From: Phyto melanocephala
Lineage: Eukaryota > Arthropoda > Insecta > Diptera > Rhinophoridae
Direction: 5' to 3'
DNA: 64,000 bases
NCBI GenBank assembly: GCA_941918925.1
Contig: OW799233.1
Location: 170,294,235 to 170,358,234 of the forward strand
The position numbers and the translations under genes were made by a program. This document shows, piece by piece, positions 34,906 through 47,619 of this stretch (within the stretch, counting starts at the first letter, position 1; every line of letters starts with the position of its first letter). A model generated the notes under the pieces. The model saw nothing but the letters and a program-made list of their open reading frames with translations, did not search any database and was not told the DNA's origin.

Positions 34906-35506
34906 TGAAATAAATTGTAAACCCTTAAACTTTATTAACCGTTTAAATGACATGAAAGAAGTTGTTGAAAAGAATTGTGCAAAATTTGAATTTGCCATTT
35001 TTAATTATGAAAAACCTTACCTGTTCACGGAGCTACATATAAAACAAACAAAAAAATATATTTTTTTTAGCGATGCACAATTAATCATTTTATTCACAAA
35101 TAAAATGCGATTGTAAAAGAGTTATTTGCATATTGCAATATTTGCCTAAAACTTTTTCACTGCATTTAAATCATAAGGTACACAAAAGAGTTCTGCCAAA
35201 GTTTCGAATTATTGGATACTGGGTATCGAGTAATTGTTGCTTTTTTGAGCACCAATATTCTGAAATAGTTACTAGGTACTTAATTTAGGCAAAAATTTCA
35301 AGGCTAAAAGGCAACTCTGTTTAAATTGCCAACCTTATTTGTGTATTACCTGTACGTAAGCCTACAAAATTAAACCAACCACCAATAAAAGCAAAGAAAT
35401 ATTTGGGGTTTTATTTAAATTCAAATTTAATTTTTATTAATAGTGTTTTACGAATAATTAATTTTTTGTTTTACTTACATTATGAAAGAAAACTTGAAGT
35501 ATAAAC

Positions 35507-36127
35507 GCATGGCGAATTCATACAGGGAAGCATAATATCAAGGCATATCCATAAGGTATATGCAACGGCGAATTAATACAACAAAGCAACTTTTCAGGGG
35601 ATGTTTTATGTCAAGGCCAATTCGTATATCAGGGATGGAAAAGTTGTTTTTACATTTTGAATATAATAAAAGTTCATTAAAAAAGGATGTAAATTTTTAA
35701 ACAGATTATTAATGACGCAAAAGCAACAAATATACATAAATTTAGCACATTTATTATCAAAAAAGAACAATCAAGTTAATTGTTTAACAACAAAACCAAA
35801 ATCACATTTTCTATCCCTGCAATAATAAATGAAATCAAGGCGAATTCAACCAATTTTGACAAAAAGTTTCCCCATCAGCTGGGCTGATAATTTCACCTGT
35901 ATGAATTCGCCTTGCATAATATCCAAATATGTTGAGTTCTCCTTGAATTAATTTATTAATACAGGGACGGAAAATAAGATTTTGGTTTCGATATCAAACA
36001 ATTAACTTGAGTTTAATTCTTTGATAATAAATATACCAAATTTATGTATATTTACTTCTTTAACACCATATTTATCGCTTTTTCAATCAAATTTTATTTA
36101 ATTATACATATCATCCCTGATATTATC
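35507..36127. mobile_element. Cluster of small inverted-repeat elements
   Basis: GGCGAATTCATACAGG at about 35511 is inverted at about 35896. Between them, 35640-35819 begins CAGGGATGGAAAA and ends TTTTCTATCCCTG. A second element, 35962-36119, begins CAGGGACGGAAAA and ends ATCCCTG. The right half of the first (35728-35818) and the left half of the second (35962-36055) are about 90-bp inverted copies of each other. CAGGG termini suggest hAT-type MITEs, but 8-bp duplications are not visible. Confidence 0.55.
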
Positions 36128-36370
36128 CCATTGTATAAACGTATACATAACTTATATAGTATATAAAGTATACCTTTCTTTTCATTCGAAAAAGTCCAAT
36201 AAAAGATTGATTAGCATTAAGTACCGAAATTAATATCATTAAATAGTATTGAGTAATAAAGAGTAGTAGAATTTTCCAAGAGAAACGCACACTATACTTA
36301 TGTACTACATATCACATCGGGCTCACACTTTTTTGTTAAAAATTGTTTATGATCGTTTTGCATAGATATA

Positions 36371-37544
36371 CACAGAATAAAATATTTCTTAAATTTTTTT
36401 AATTAATTGACTTTTTGACTTGTTTTTAAATTCCAATTAAAATTTAATTTAATTTAATTAATTTTTTTAATTGATATAAAATGTTTTCAAAAAAAATTGA
36501 GATTTCTGTCAGTTGAAAAAATAAAAAATTTTATTTTAAATGGCTTTTTTTGAAAATTTGCTTTCGAAGGATAAATTTAATATAATATAATACATCCAAG
36601 GAGCAGAATAATAAAAAATAGTGGACAATCTACAAAAGATAGTTCTGGTAGGTGGGTAGGTGCAAACATATAATAAATACATCTTGTTTTAAATATAAAA
36701 AATTGTTTCAGTTTCACTCTAGATGCGTCCAAAGCCAATATTTCTTATATTCTGGTATATTGCTCAAGATTCTAATTTTAATAGGTAAGTCAGTAGTAGT
36801 CTACACTTTGATCAAGTTTTTTACCAGTAAATATTCCATTATGTCTAGGTTATTGATGCTACCAATTTTTTTTTTGAATTTCAACCAATCGAACGATGTA
36901 AACGTGGACTAAACTTCCCTATTACATGTTACATAGTGAACGTTAAAGTGAAAGTTCTGTAAAAACAATTTAATTGTTCAATTATCTATTCAACAGATGA
37001 CGGAGAATTGTTAATCAAAAACGTGCAATTTGATTTGGCAAAAATTTATCTTGTGGGGTTTTTAATGTCGTAGGTCTATGGAAATACGCTACAATCGACG
37101 AATGAATTTAAAACCACTTCGGCGCTTGACATAGCATAGTATGTGTACTTGTGTAACCCTACATCTTATATTAAATTATTAGTATATAAGTAATAAAATG
37201 TAATTAAAATTTATGTTAAGAAAAAGTATTAAAAAAATTAATTTTTTCTTTTTGGGTAATTTTATAAAAATAGTTTTAATAATATAAATTACTAATACAA
37301 TAAATTGCGAATTTCAATTATAGGCATGATTCAATTAATTAAAATCATTTTTAAAAATTATGAAAATTTTAATTAATTTTTTAATACTGTTTTAATTGAT
37401 ATTTTTCGCAATACTTTTTCAATTACAACTATTAATTTTTATTTAATTAATAGTATCATTTTGATGATTGGAGCAATATTAAAAATTTTTTTAATTAATA
37501 GTATTAATTTCGTAATTGAAATTCATATTTATTTTTTTCTGTGT
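36371..37544. repeat. AT-rich segment with inverted CACAGAA ends
   Basis: CACAGAATAAAATATTTCTT at the left and, reversed, CACAGAAAAAAATAAATATG at the right bracket a 1.17-kb stretch. Both edges (to about 36540 and from about 37190) are rich in AATTAATTTT-type sequence, suggesting a degraded inverted-repeat element. The middle shows no coding signal. Confidence 0.35.
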
Positions 37545-37559
37545 ATTTGAATTTCGTTT

Positions 37560-39060
37560 CTCCTCCAATGCACTGGAAGCTGCTAGCATGTTTGCAAAGA
37601 TCCTTAAATTGAAATCACACTAGCAGAACGGCGTTTTTAAATCACATGATCAACAGGGTCACTTGTTAACAATGAAACAAAATAGTACATAAATCCGAAA
37701 TGTTTATGCAATAATTAAATTATTAATGTTATTCACATCAAAGTCAACTAATTAAATCAGTAACAAGTTCTTCCAATAAGAGTTATTTCAATGAAACAAT
37801 TGTAGGCCACATTTAAAACTTTTATGTTTGTGAAAAACAATGTAAGAATTGCACGTTTTAAGTACATCTGGAAACGTATAAATTTCCATATATTTTTCCT
37901 TTGTACAACCTCAAATGCAATCATAATCAGAGAGACGACACAAACATCTACACCAATATTTAAATCCATACATTCTTTCTTTATACAAATAACTACAAAA
38001 AATATAAATAAAAAAAATTTCAATTGTTTTAATTTGCAACAAAAGTATATCTTTACACACATATTTGTATATGCATGTACGGGGGGTGATGATGATGGTA
38101 GTGTTAATTTTAAGTCAAAAGAAGAAAATGCCTGTAGCTTAAAAGCTGTAAAATGATTTTGTTGTTTAAAGTAAAAACACAAACGCACACAGATTCATAT
38201 TTGCACAAAAAAACATTAACTTAAAAATAAACAATTACATCCAACTTTATATAAGCAGACACACTGACAGACAGATACTGCAATTCAACTGCAGTTACTT
38301 ACTTTTAAGAACTTCCGCTTGCATTTATTCTTTCTCTTTTATTTTATTTGTTTGTTGTTTTTATTGTACAATTGTTTACATATGAATTGAGTTACTTAAA
38401 AATTTCATAATTTCATAATTTTATATGCACACACATATGTAAATATATGCAAACATCTATATATATATATATATACTTCAGCTTAATCATATACACTCTT
38501 TGAAATATACATTAAAATATACATGCGTACATCAATATAAACAAATGAAATAAAATAGCATTAGCAATTTCATTTATTATTTATGAATAAGTCAAAACCA
38601 AGCACAAGGAAAAAATATAAATTCCTTTCTTTTAGCTTTTACTTATGAATATGTAGTATGTGCAAACATATATTTTTTATTTGTTTACTTAACTATATAC
38701 TAACTGACATACATATAAATAAATATAATCCTTGTCCAGAAGTACACTTTGAAAATCGTAAAAAAGATTTTGGCTATTCTTTCATAAGAAAAAAAAATAT
38801 ATTATTTATGTGTTTGAAACTTTTTTAAAGTTACTTTTTTACAATGTCGATTGAAAATTATCAAATTAAAAATGTTACTGCTAAGGAAATATTGTTGACA
38901 ATGACAAATACAACTCTGTATTATTAGCACTTAAATAGGTAAAAACATGTTTGCCAAAAAGAGCACAGCAGTGAAGAATTTCTTTTAGCATTTCTGAGAT
39001 TACAAACCTAGGATTTAAAACTTAGATCGAAGTACAGATAAAGATATAAAATGAAGAATA
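37560..39060. other. AT-rich DNA, overlapping open stretches judged non-coding
   Basis: A 143-codon (-) and a 110-codon (+) open stretch overlap at 37757-38188. The longer starts with GTG, both are rich in Phe/Ile/Lys from AT bias, and neither has a motif. The rest contains ATATAT and CACACA simple repeats. Confidence 0.4.
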
Positions 39061-39162
39061 GTAGTCTAGGAATAAATTACCTATACTTTAATTAAAGTTT
39101 TACCATAGTTAAATTAGAGTTTAAGAAAAGCTAACCTAAGGTTTAACAAAAAATAACTATTT

Positions 39163-39316
39163 TTTAACTAAAGTTTTACTTAAGTTTACCTAAAGTTTAA
39201 TTTAAGTTTGACATAAGTTTAATTTAAGCTTAACTAAAGTTCAATTTAACTTTGACCTAAATTTAACTTAAGTTTAACCAAAATTTAACTAAAGCTTGAC
39301 AACAGTCCAAACAAAG
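39163..39316 (+). repeat. 11-bp minisatellite, consensus TTTAACTAAAG
   Basis: Fourteen consecutive units keep exact 11-bp register: for example TTTAACTAAAG (39163), TTTACCTAAAG (39185), TTTAATTTAAG (39196), TTTAACTTAAG (39262), TTTAACTAAAG (39284). Looser, out-of-register relatives extend to about 39080 and 39440. Since 11 is not a multiple of three it is not coding. Confidence 0.85.
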
Positions 39317-39514
39317 TGTAAGATTAACAGTTGTTTAACTAAAGCTTATTTAATATTTAACTTCATTTTTTCTAAAGATACGCTAAAGTTTAAGCAAAGT
39401 TTAATTAAATTTGAATAAAAGTTTGGTTGTAACAAAACAAAAGTTTAAATAAGCTTTACTTAACAAGATTCCAACTGAAGTGCTGACACTAGCAGGAAAA
39501 TTAACAAGAGGAAA

Positions 39515-39640
39515 AGGATGACACTTTGGAACATAACAATTGTCAATGTCCTGCGTTTGAGCATTTTAGACGCGAGAACTTAAACTGCTCGAATTAAAAA
39601 TCCATCAGGAATTACACTAAGGGGACAGGATTCTTAACTT
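39515..39640 (+). pseudogene. LINE C-terminal zinc-knuckle scrap
   Basis: Forward translation gives DDTLEHNNCQCPAFEHFRRE then NLNCSN, a stop, and KSIRNYTKGTGFL. The LEHxxCxCPAF pattern resembles the C-terminal knuckle of RNase H-type LINEs (compare EHLFCNCPAF at about 5610). Too short for a clade call. Confidence 0.4.
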
Positions 39641-39649
39641 AGTCGATAT

Positions 39650-40940
39650 ATTTACGGATATATTGGGACTATTGTCGTTTCTTTAGACCCCACAGCATGT
39701 TAATAGGGCATAATTGTATACCTGTCATGGGTTTGGACTTTTAGTGCTCGTTTTCAAACTAACCTAAATAATTTCCTCTAATGTCATCGACGTGTAAAAT
39801 AAAGGTTTTAAATGCCAAATTGTAAGTAGTGAACAATTGTTTTTTAAGACTTTTAACTTATTATTTGTAATGGGAGTTATTGCTGCGTAAGTTCATATCT
39901 TTTACTATTAGTTATTCCAGGTGGTTTTTGAAGTAATTTAATGAGAATTTTATTTACATTTTCTAGTATGAAATAATTAAAAAAGTGTATTGTAAAGCTT
40001 AAAATTCTTGAGAACTTACATATATTCTTTTTACGCAAAATTTTTTCTAGGTTTACAAGTTTCTATATAAATAGTTTTATAAAAAAAATAAAGATTTTGA
40101 AAAACTGGGTATACCCCACATAAATTTTTTTCACTTGTTTTGAAGCATATGAAAAGAAGTTTATGTCTATATATCTAACTATGATTGTTTCCTAAACTAA
40201 ATATGTTTATATGTTTTAATGCAACTGTATTTTTCTTCAAGTGTATATTAAGTGCACTGAAATACAGAAGTAAGTTCTTTATATTGTTTTAATAAATCAT
40301 AATAAATAATTGCCTGAAATGTGTATTTTTTTGTTAGTTTTTTTTTTTTTTTTTTTTGTTAAATATATATTATATTATTTATCTTTTTTTTTCATTATTT
40401 AAAAAAAAACAAAAAAAAAAGAATAAATAACAATTTGCACAATTTTAAATCGTTGTTTTTATATAAAAAAAATAATTTAAAATTTTTATAATTTTTTTTA
40501 AACTTTAATTGTTAGACACCCACCAAAACAAGAGATTAAGCAGCACATTATTTAAAAAAAATTTTTATTAAATGTAGTTAATTTTTTTACTTGGTAAAAT
40601 ATTTTCGATTATGTTTATACGTGCATAATAGAAAAATTATAAAAACCTATTTTTTAAAATAAATTATATTTTAATAATAAATTTGATCGAGAAAACGTTG
40701 TATTAAGACAATTTCGTAAATAAACTAAAGCTTAAATATTTTAATTTAAAGCTTAAACAATTTTAAGTTATTTAATTAATTTAAATTTAGAAAAGTTTTA
40801 TCAAAATATATCATGAATATCGAGATTAGAAATAATCGTTTCTTGATGATGTTGCAATTGTTATTTTCAAAAATTCGTTATTTGTAACGAATTCGACTTT
40901 AAAAACAAAAATTTTATATATATTTCCCTAAAGTCAATGA
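39650..40940. other. AT-rich DNA, no gene seen
   Basis: Long T- and A-runs at 40335-40500; nothing else recognised. Confidence 0.5.
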
Positions 40941-40947
40941 CATAACA

Positions 40948-41300
40948 AGTAAGAGTGATATTCGGCCATGTCAAATCTTATAATACCGTTTCAGGCCATG
41001 ACTGACTATCCTACAAGGTCGTGCGATTATGTCAAATAAAAATCTGATGGGTTTCTGTCCTACATGAAAAAAACAAAATGAGTGATTGGATGCCATACTG
41101 TAACACTTGCTTACAGAAGGCAACTCTGATCGCACAAAAACTACTATTTTATGAAAATTTCCAAAAGATTTTCAAATCGGACACATCTGTCAATAAATCT
41201 GTCAAACATGTGCACTTTTTGTCCACATTATTACACTTTCTGTACACACATAAAATTTTTGACATGTCGAACGACTAAATCTGATAGTCAGTCATGGCCT
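40948..41300. repeat. Family A-type terminus followed by 18-bp inverted repeat
   Basis: AACAAGTAAGAGTGATATTC with a half-decayed hairpin starts the block. AGGCCATGACTGACTATC at 40993-41010 recurs perfectly inverted at 41283-41300, enclosing 272 bp. This could be a small MITE. A 66-residue open stretch inside shows no recognised motif. Confidence 0.45.
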
Positions 41301-41339
41301 TTACCAACATTAACATATTAATATAGTAACGTTACTGGG

Positions 41340-42600
41340 ATTTTAAATTAAAGTTTGTACACCATTTCGCCATTTAATTTCTGAAGCCATCTTTAATTTT
41401 GACATAGTTGACTGTATTCTACTAGTCCAGCCATTTCATTTGATATCTATATTTAAGGGGTTAAAGGAGACAAATCTGAAAAAACAATTTTTGGCCCATA
41501 TATCCGAAATAATCTTTGATTTACATTTTTACATACTTTACTAGATTCTACTCGTCAAGCCCTTTTATTTGATACCAATCAGAGATCTGCAATGAATACT
41601 AATGAAGTAAGTCAACTTGAATCATTATTCATTATTTCGTTGATTTATACGCATTCATACGTATTGAAAAGTCTTCACTACGTACACGCACTCTTAAATT
41701 AAAGGTACTTATAGTATTCATATTTAGCAACACGTATGACTCAGTTGATTGCTATTGTCGTTCACGCAAGATAAAAAGACGACCAAAAGCACGTATGACT
41801 CGCGTACTCATTATGAAGTTGTATGTTTTAACTAGGCTTGCCAGATTACAGTTTGACATTCACCTTAATAATTGTGGATTGTTAAAAAAAAAAACACAAT
41901 TTAAATCAAACAAAATAATACAAAAGCAACAAGCAAAAATAAAGTGCTTACTTTGATGTCTGCTTAAGAGATTTAGATTTTGTTTTTGCGTATTATCTTA
42001 AAAATTTAAGTGAGCACATAAAAACGCGGTTTTTTTTTTGCTGCAAAAAATTTAAACATGAAAATAAAAAATACAAAATAACTGTTATTGTTTTTCTCTT
42101 ATTATAGAAGCCAACCAAAACTTTGCCTAAAGGCCATAATCAGTTGCATTTATTTAAAAATTAAATAGTGATACTTGCAAAAATTTTATATTACACATTG
42201 TAAAATTGCATATCATATATAATTGAGTAGTCTTGCATATCATTTAAATATGGGACGCTAAAAATATAAGTACGACGTAGTACTTATGTTCATTGTGAGT
42301 TGTACTTATAAATCAAAGTTGTTTTGGGTATGCGTACGTCAGCTCAGTTAAATTTCAATGATTTATACGCACTTATAATCAAATTTTAAGACTCACTATG
42401 AATATTAAAAAAAAGTCTCAAAGCCGATCACTGATACCAATATGGAGGGGTTGTTAAGGATAAATATTTGATTATACTTATAAATCATATATCTATAAAT
42501 ATGTTAAACGCAATTTCGTAGCGACAGCCATCATAATTAATTTTATATAGCGTATTATATTTTTCGAATGAATCCCTCTTATTTGATACTCAAATCAACC
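41340..42600. repeat. Interspersed short repeats with 'ATTTGATACC' phrases
   Basis: Three loosely similar segments (about 41340-41450, 41490-41585 and 42500-42590) share 'ACTAGATTCTACTCGTCAAG' and 'CCCTTTTATTTGATACC'-like phrases about 120 bp apart in the first two. The stretch between (41600-42480) has no gene; it contains directional GTACTTATA/ACGTATGACT simple motifs. Confidence 0.4.
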
Positions 42601-42639
42601 CTCTCTGTTTTCTAGAAGTTTAAAAAATTGATTTTCCTT

Positions 42640-44160
42640 TATAAATTTTGGGAAAAAACAACGATTCAAACGTATTTTGATGCTCATATCTCAGTTAGTT
42701 TCTGACCTGTTTTCTAGTCTTTCTCATTAATAATTTTCGAGACTACTGCTTATAATTTTGTGTATTTGAAGTGTACAAAAATTAATAAGCATCATAAATT
42801 ACTTGATATATTTAAAAAAATTACTATTTTTTCTAAAAGTTTTTTCCTATAACTTTGCCGATTAGTGACCAATTTATCCTCAGAGAAATATCATGTCTAT
42901 TAATTGTACCAAACGTCTCTATAAAATTTCCTAGAATGGAAAATTTTAATTTTTATGATAAAAATATGGAAAAAAAACAAAGACAGTCATGTTTATTTGC
43001 TTATCTCTCAGCAAGTATGGGAGAAATTGCGCTGGATTTCAATTATATACAGTTCTGTGTAACATGTAGGCATTCCTAAAAGATGATAGGTATAATATAC
43101 ATTTATTAAAACAAAAAATATACATTTCAACAACTTACAATGTACAAAACAAGTTGCATGTCATTTAATTCTGTAATAGTTGCAGAAAGTTTTTCTCTCT
43201 GGGGATATTAATTAATCAAATGGTTTATATTGATCAGTAGATTATTTTTTAAACAAAAAAATCTGTTAGCACTGCAATTACCTAATGAATAAACAGGTTT
43301 TGATTTCTCTATAAATATTTTGAACACAGACAATAATATTACGTGGGTTCGAAAATATACTATCGTATAAGTACAATAGATATGGAAAAGTTAATGCTAT
43401 CATCGTTTCCTTAAAGTGAATTTCTAACAACATGAAACTGCTACGAATTTGGAAACATGTACATGTATATATATAACATTGCCCCTATAAACATGCAATG
43501 ATTTTGTGAACCATTTCACACTATTGTTTTTTTTATAAATATACAATTATTCTTCCTTATTATAAAACAATAATTGTTTCATGTACATTTTTGTTTCAAA
43601 CAACAACAATATGTTGTGTGAAATTTGTTTCAAACGAAAATCAACATACAAAAAAGTGTTGTTAATTTGTTGATAATAAGCTAAATTTTATTAATTTTTT
43701 TTTTTAATTTATATAATTTCTGTAGTTTGTATACACGTTTGCTGGCATATTTATTGCTAAATATTTGTTAATTGTATTTTTTTATCTTGTTTGCTAATGT
43801 TAAATTTTCTTTTTGTCTTGTTTTACAAAATAAACAATTTTCATGTCAATATGGCAATATGTAGTTGTGTGTATGTGGTTGGAAGAATTAAACATGTTTA
43901 TTAAAATATGCTATTGATAATTAAAATAAATTCTCCAAAGTGTAATTAAATTAAATTTTTAAATATACACCATTTTAATAACAAAACAGCAACATAAAGA
44001 AGGGAAAATATTATTAAACAAGCAAGAGCTATATATTCGGCTGTGATGGATCATATACACCGTTTACAATTGTGCAGGTATGCAATAAAAAGATTTCTTA
44101 CACATTTAATAGAAACGATCTTCTTCGCTTGGCTTGGTTTTCCGTAAATATACATTTTTT
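42640..44160. other. AT-rich DNA with decayed repeat ends
   Basis: GCTCATATCTCAG near 42690 and AGCAAGTATGGGAGAAATTG near 43010 recall family A phrases. ACAAGCAAGAGCTATATATT at 44018 is a decayed family A start. No gene. Confidence 0.45.
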
Positions 44161-44965
44161 TATACCCTTCACACAGTGAAAAAGGGTATATATAGGTTTG
44201 TCATTCCGTGTGAAATTTCTACAATTTTCATTTCCGACCCCATAAAGTATATATTTTCTGAAAGCTTATGAATAGGGGAGTCGATTAAGCCCTGTCAGTC
44301 TGTCCGTCTGTCCGTGTGTATGTTGAAATCAACTTTTTGAAGCCCCCCGACATCGCTTGGACTCGGGTGAGGTATTAAAATATCAGAAATATTCGGGAGT
44401 AGATCGGTATTGAAAATCAGAAACATCGGTACATAAACAACTCAGATATGAGCAAAAACCCACGACCACCTCGATTTTTTTTTCACAAAAACAACATTAC
44501 AACAACAACATACATACATACAAACGTGTATACTGGTTAGAGAAAACGTGGCATCGAATCCCAGCTGAGGCAAAAAAAAAATTTTTTTATTTTTTTAAAA
44601 TTTTTTTTTTAATTTTTTTTTTATTTTTTATTTTTTTATTTTTTATTTAATATATTATTTTAATTTTTTTTTTTTTCAATTTTTTTTAAATTTTTTGTTT
44701 GTTTTATATTTATTATATATATTTTAATTATTTAAAAAAAAAATTTTTTTTTTAATTTTTTTTTTTAATTTTATTTTAAATTTTTTTTTAACATACATAC
44801 GTAAATTTATAATTTTACAATGGGATGTTTTTATATTTGTATGTGTTTTATATGTATGTACGTATTTCATATGGGATGGTGATACAAACTACTGTTATTG
44901 CATGACTACACGTTGTGAAGGGTATATAAGATTCGGCACGGCCGAATATAGCGCTTTTACTTGTT
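44161..44965 (-). repeat. Family A repeat, full-length
   Basis: Minus-strand copy from TATACCCTTCACACAGTG (44161) to GATTCGGCACGGCCGAAT and TTTTACTTGTT. The octamer array has only about three units. Confidence 0.85.
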
Positions 44966-45029
44966 TTTTTTCAAATATATTTTATGTACTTATACTAGAT
45001 ACATGTCTTGAGGGTAGTTAATAACTAAC

Positions 45030-45270
45030 TAATACCCTTTACCTGTGGTGCCAAGGGTATATATAGCTTTATCATTCCGTTTGTAATATCTACAATATTC
45101 ATTTAAGAGCCCGTAAAAATATATCTTCTTAAAGCTTATGACTAGGGGAATCGATTAAGTAAGACAGTCCGTATGTTAGCAGAAATCCACTTTTAGAAAC
45201 CCACACATGTTATCAATCTTTTGCTAATATCCGGCAATAAATACGTATTAAAATCCAGCACAATGCCTCC
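45030..45270 (-). repeat. Family A-related older subfamily, 3' part
   Basis: Reads ATACCCTTTACCTGTGGTGC then ATTCCGTTTGTAATATCTAC and AAAGCTTATGACTAGGGGAA, like the divergent copy ending at 1975. No octamer expansion. Confidence 0.6.
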
Positions 45271-45279
45271 ATAACTTTT

Positions 45280-46100
45280 TGAGGTATGATCAAGTAAACC
45301 ATATTTCCCCATATTTATACCATAATAATCAAAATTTTTTATCTCTAGAATAACAAAAAGACACGTTTGCTACTATTCGTGGATATGATGTCTAAAGGGA
45401 TTTTCGTAAATTTTATACATATCTGTCGATAATCTGCATATTACGACAAAAAAATTTTTTTTTTAAATGCATCAAGTTACTAAAGCTGCTCATTGATTTT
45501 GGACATGCTAGAAAAATATTGCTGAGAAAAATTAACTAATATAAGTACAAGAAAACAAATGCTATGGTTTTTTTATACAATTTATCAACGAAAATCATTT
45601 TTGGTCGATTCACATTTTAAGTAATTTTAGGTAATACAGCCGAAATTTTGTACCATGTGCCGCATACTGTAAAGAGTACTTATTTTTATATATTTTGTCC
45701 ATTTTTATATCGAAGTTTATAGTTTTATGAATTAAATAGCATCAAATGTAAACAATTTTAAACACAGTGACTTATTTGAAAATTGCGTTTTTTTTTTCTG
45801 CGATAGATGCTTTTTGAAACTTCAAGATTAACAACGCTGTGCATTATTATAACAGTAATGTACGTAATGAAACAAAAAATCTTACAACAACAACAACTTT
45901 GCAGAAATTACTAGTAACTGATTGAGTTTACCAAATAAGTAGCAAAAATTCAAAAAAAATTTGTACGCATACCATAGGTTAAAATTTAACACATTTTACT
46001 CTGTTACATTTATTTAAATGTGGTAGTAATTTGTTGTTTTCGGTTTTCTTTTGTGTCTCTCTCGATTAAAAGTTTATTCATTTAGTTTGTGAATGCATGA
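45280..46100. other. AT-rich DNA, no gene seen
   Basis: Only short simple repeats (CAACAACAAC near 45885). Confidence 0.5.
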
Positions 46101-46110
46101 AAAACACTAT

Positions 46111-46592
46111 CGGCCTTATTCATAACAAAAAGTTGGCATAAAGTTAGCATAAAGTTTATTCATAACACACATGCCAAACTCTGGCTAACGATTTGCTAAA
46201 CTCTTGTTAACGAGCTGCTAAGCGTTTGCCGACTTGTGAAAAACAGCTGTTCTGTTAAAAAAAAATTATAAAGAAAATAATAAAAATTTTTGTGCACGAA
46301 AAATATATTGTTCGTTTATTTTTTTAATTTATTTTTAAATTTTAATAATTGTTAGTATGGATGGAAAAACAAAAAAATGTCAAAATAAGGGATGATACAC
46401 AAAAAATGGTTGCATTTTTGAGGAGTATCATGCAATTTCAGAGTTGATTTTTTAAAAGTTGGCAGACGGATAAAAGTTTGTTATAAATAAACTCTGTGCC
46501 AACGAGCTGCCAAGCTTAATCGGCATTCTAGTTAGCAGTTCGTTGTACGTAATGTATAAACTGTGGCTAACTTTATGTTATGAATAATGCCG
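46111..46592. mobile_element. PIF/Harbinger-like MITE, 482 bp
   Basis: Ends CGGCCTTATTCATAACA and (reversed) CGGCATTATTCATAACA, with TAT on each side (46108-46110 and 46593-46595), a possible 3-bp target duplication. Alignable inverted similarity extends inward over 100 bp with gaps (GCTAAC, CGAGCTGC). The superfamily call rests on the GGCCTTATTCATAA-like end and 3-bp duplication and is tentative. A lone similar end lies at about 12044-12085. Confidence 0.55.
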
Positions 46593-46794
46593 TATATAGT
46601 TAAACAACAAACAAATGTATTCATATTCACAAGTTGAGTTCAATAACAATGGTATATAACAATAAGAAAATAAATAAATAAGGTATTGTTTAATAAAATA
46701 TTCATGAGTGACAAAATAAATAATGGCTCTGCTATTTTATAACATAAGTTTCAAGTATTATTATTTGCAATATAAGAATCCCAGAAATAAACCA

Positions 46795-46836
46795 ACGTTT
46801 ATAAAAGATATAAACGTAGCAACATAATACACTTAA
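46795..46836 (-). repeat. Fragment related to the solo LTR end
   Basis: Reversed, this reads TGTTGCTACGTTTATATC then TTTTATAAACGTTGG, closely matching the left end of the LTR at 29935. It is probably the edge of another LTR copy running leftwards; the other end was not found. Confidence 0.45.
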
Positions 46837-47239
46837 AAAAAGTTTAGAATTCATGATCAGTGCCACTACAAAATGGCGTACAAAAAATTTAAATATGAAT
46901 CAAATCATAACAAAATGACGGATAACTTTATTTCCTCTAACCCATCTTTATGAAACGGCTCGACTAGCAGATTACAGCTAACTAATTAAAAATTAACAAG
47001 TAAGAGCACTATATTCGGCTGTGCCGAATCTTTTATACCCACCACCAATTTTGTGTACATTTAACGCACAATATTTATTATTTTGTTAATCGCTATAGAA
47101 TAATCTCTTTATAATAAAATATGTATCACTTTCTTTGTAGAGGGTGGTTAAATTTTAAGGGCCCATGTTGAAGGTGAACCACACCTAAACTTCAACTTTT
47201 TTCTTGTATTTCATTTGACATTTCTCAATCTCAGACTAA

Positions 47240-47425
47240 CTCAATTTGAACCGTGGAAAGATACGCAATCGAGCAACGCTTTTAAATATTAAAGATTTTT
47301 GTAAAAATTGGCGTTCAAATCAAAATGCATTTTGTGCACTTCGTGATTCTTTTGGTCAACATAATCGTTCGAATTCGTCCACAATCGTGAGAATTGTAAA
47401 AAATATTTAAATTTCTGCAAAGCAG
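47240..47425 (+). pseudogene. Mariner-like transposase N-terminus relic (copy c)
   Basis: Begins ERYAIEQRF, then in another frame NWRSNQNAFCALRDSFGQHN followed by SSTIVRIVKNI, the first helix-turn-helix of the same mariner family. The preceding 100 bp (from about 47141) would be its 5' end and leader. The rest is missing. It lies inside the long-inverted-repeat element at 46995-48079. Confidence 0.6.
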
Positions 47426-47484
47426 GTCTGTATGAAATGTGAAAACATCTGTGAATGCCATCTTAGGCCCATACCTAAACAAGA

Positions 47485-47577
47485 GCGTTAAGCGTCAAGC
47501 GTTGCAATTTTGCATGTATTTTGTTATTGTAACAAAAACAAAACACATGTAAAACTCCAACGCTTGACGCTCAACGC
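47485..47577. repeat. 93-nt near-perfect palindrome
   Basis: Left arm GCGTTAAGCGTCAAGCGTTG and right arm (reversed) GCGTTGAGCGTCAAGCGTTG extend to about 42 bp each with around five mismatches, meeting at an ATTGT-like centre. A transcript would fold into a long hairpin. It may be a tiny foldback MITE. Confidence 0.7.
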
Positions 47578-47619
47578 ACAAATGCACATTGCATTTTTCG
47601 GTATATTTAAAATTTAAAA

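Noticed and set aside
37757..38188. 143-codon open stretch with an overlapping 110-codon frame on the other strand
   Set aside because: GTG start, AT-biased residues, no motif, and overlap on both strands suggests chance openness.
39163..39316. CRISPR-like array
   Set aside because: Units are 11 bp, contiguous and without spacers, in an insect-type genome.
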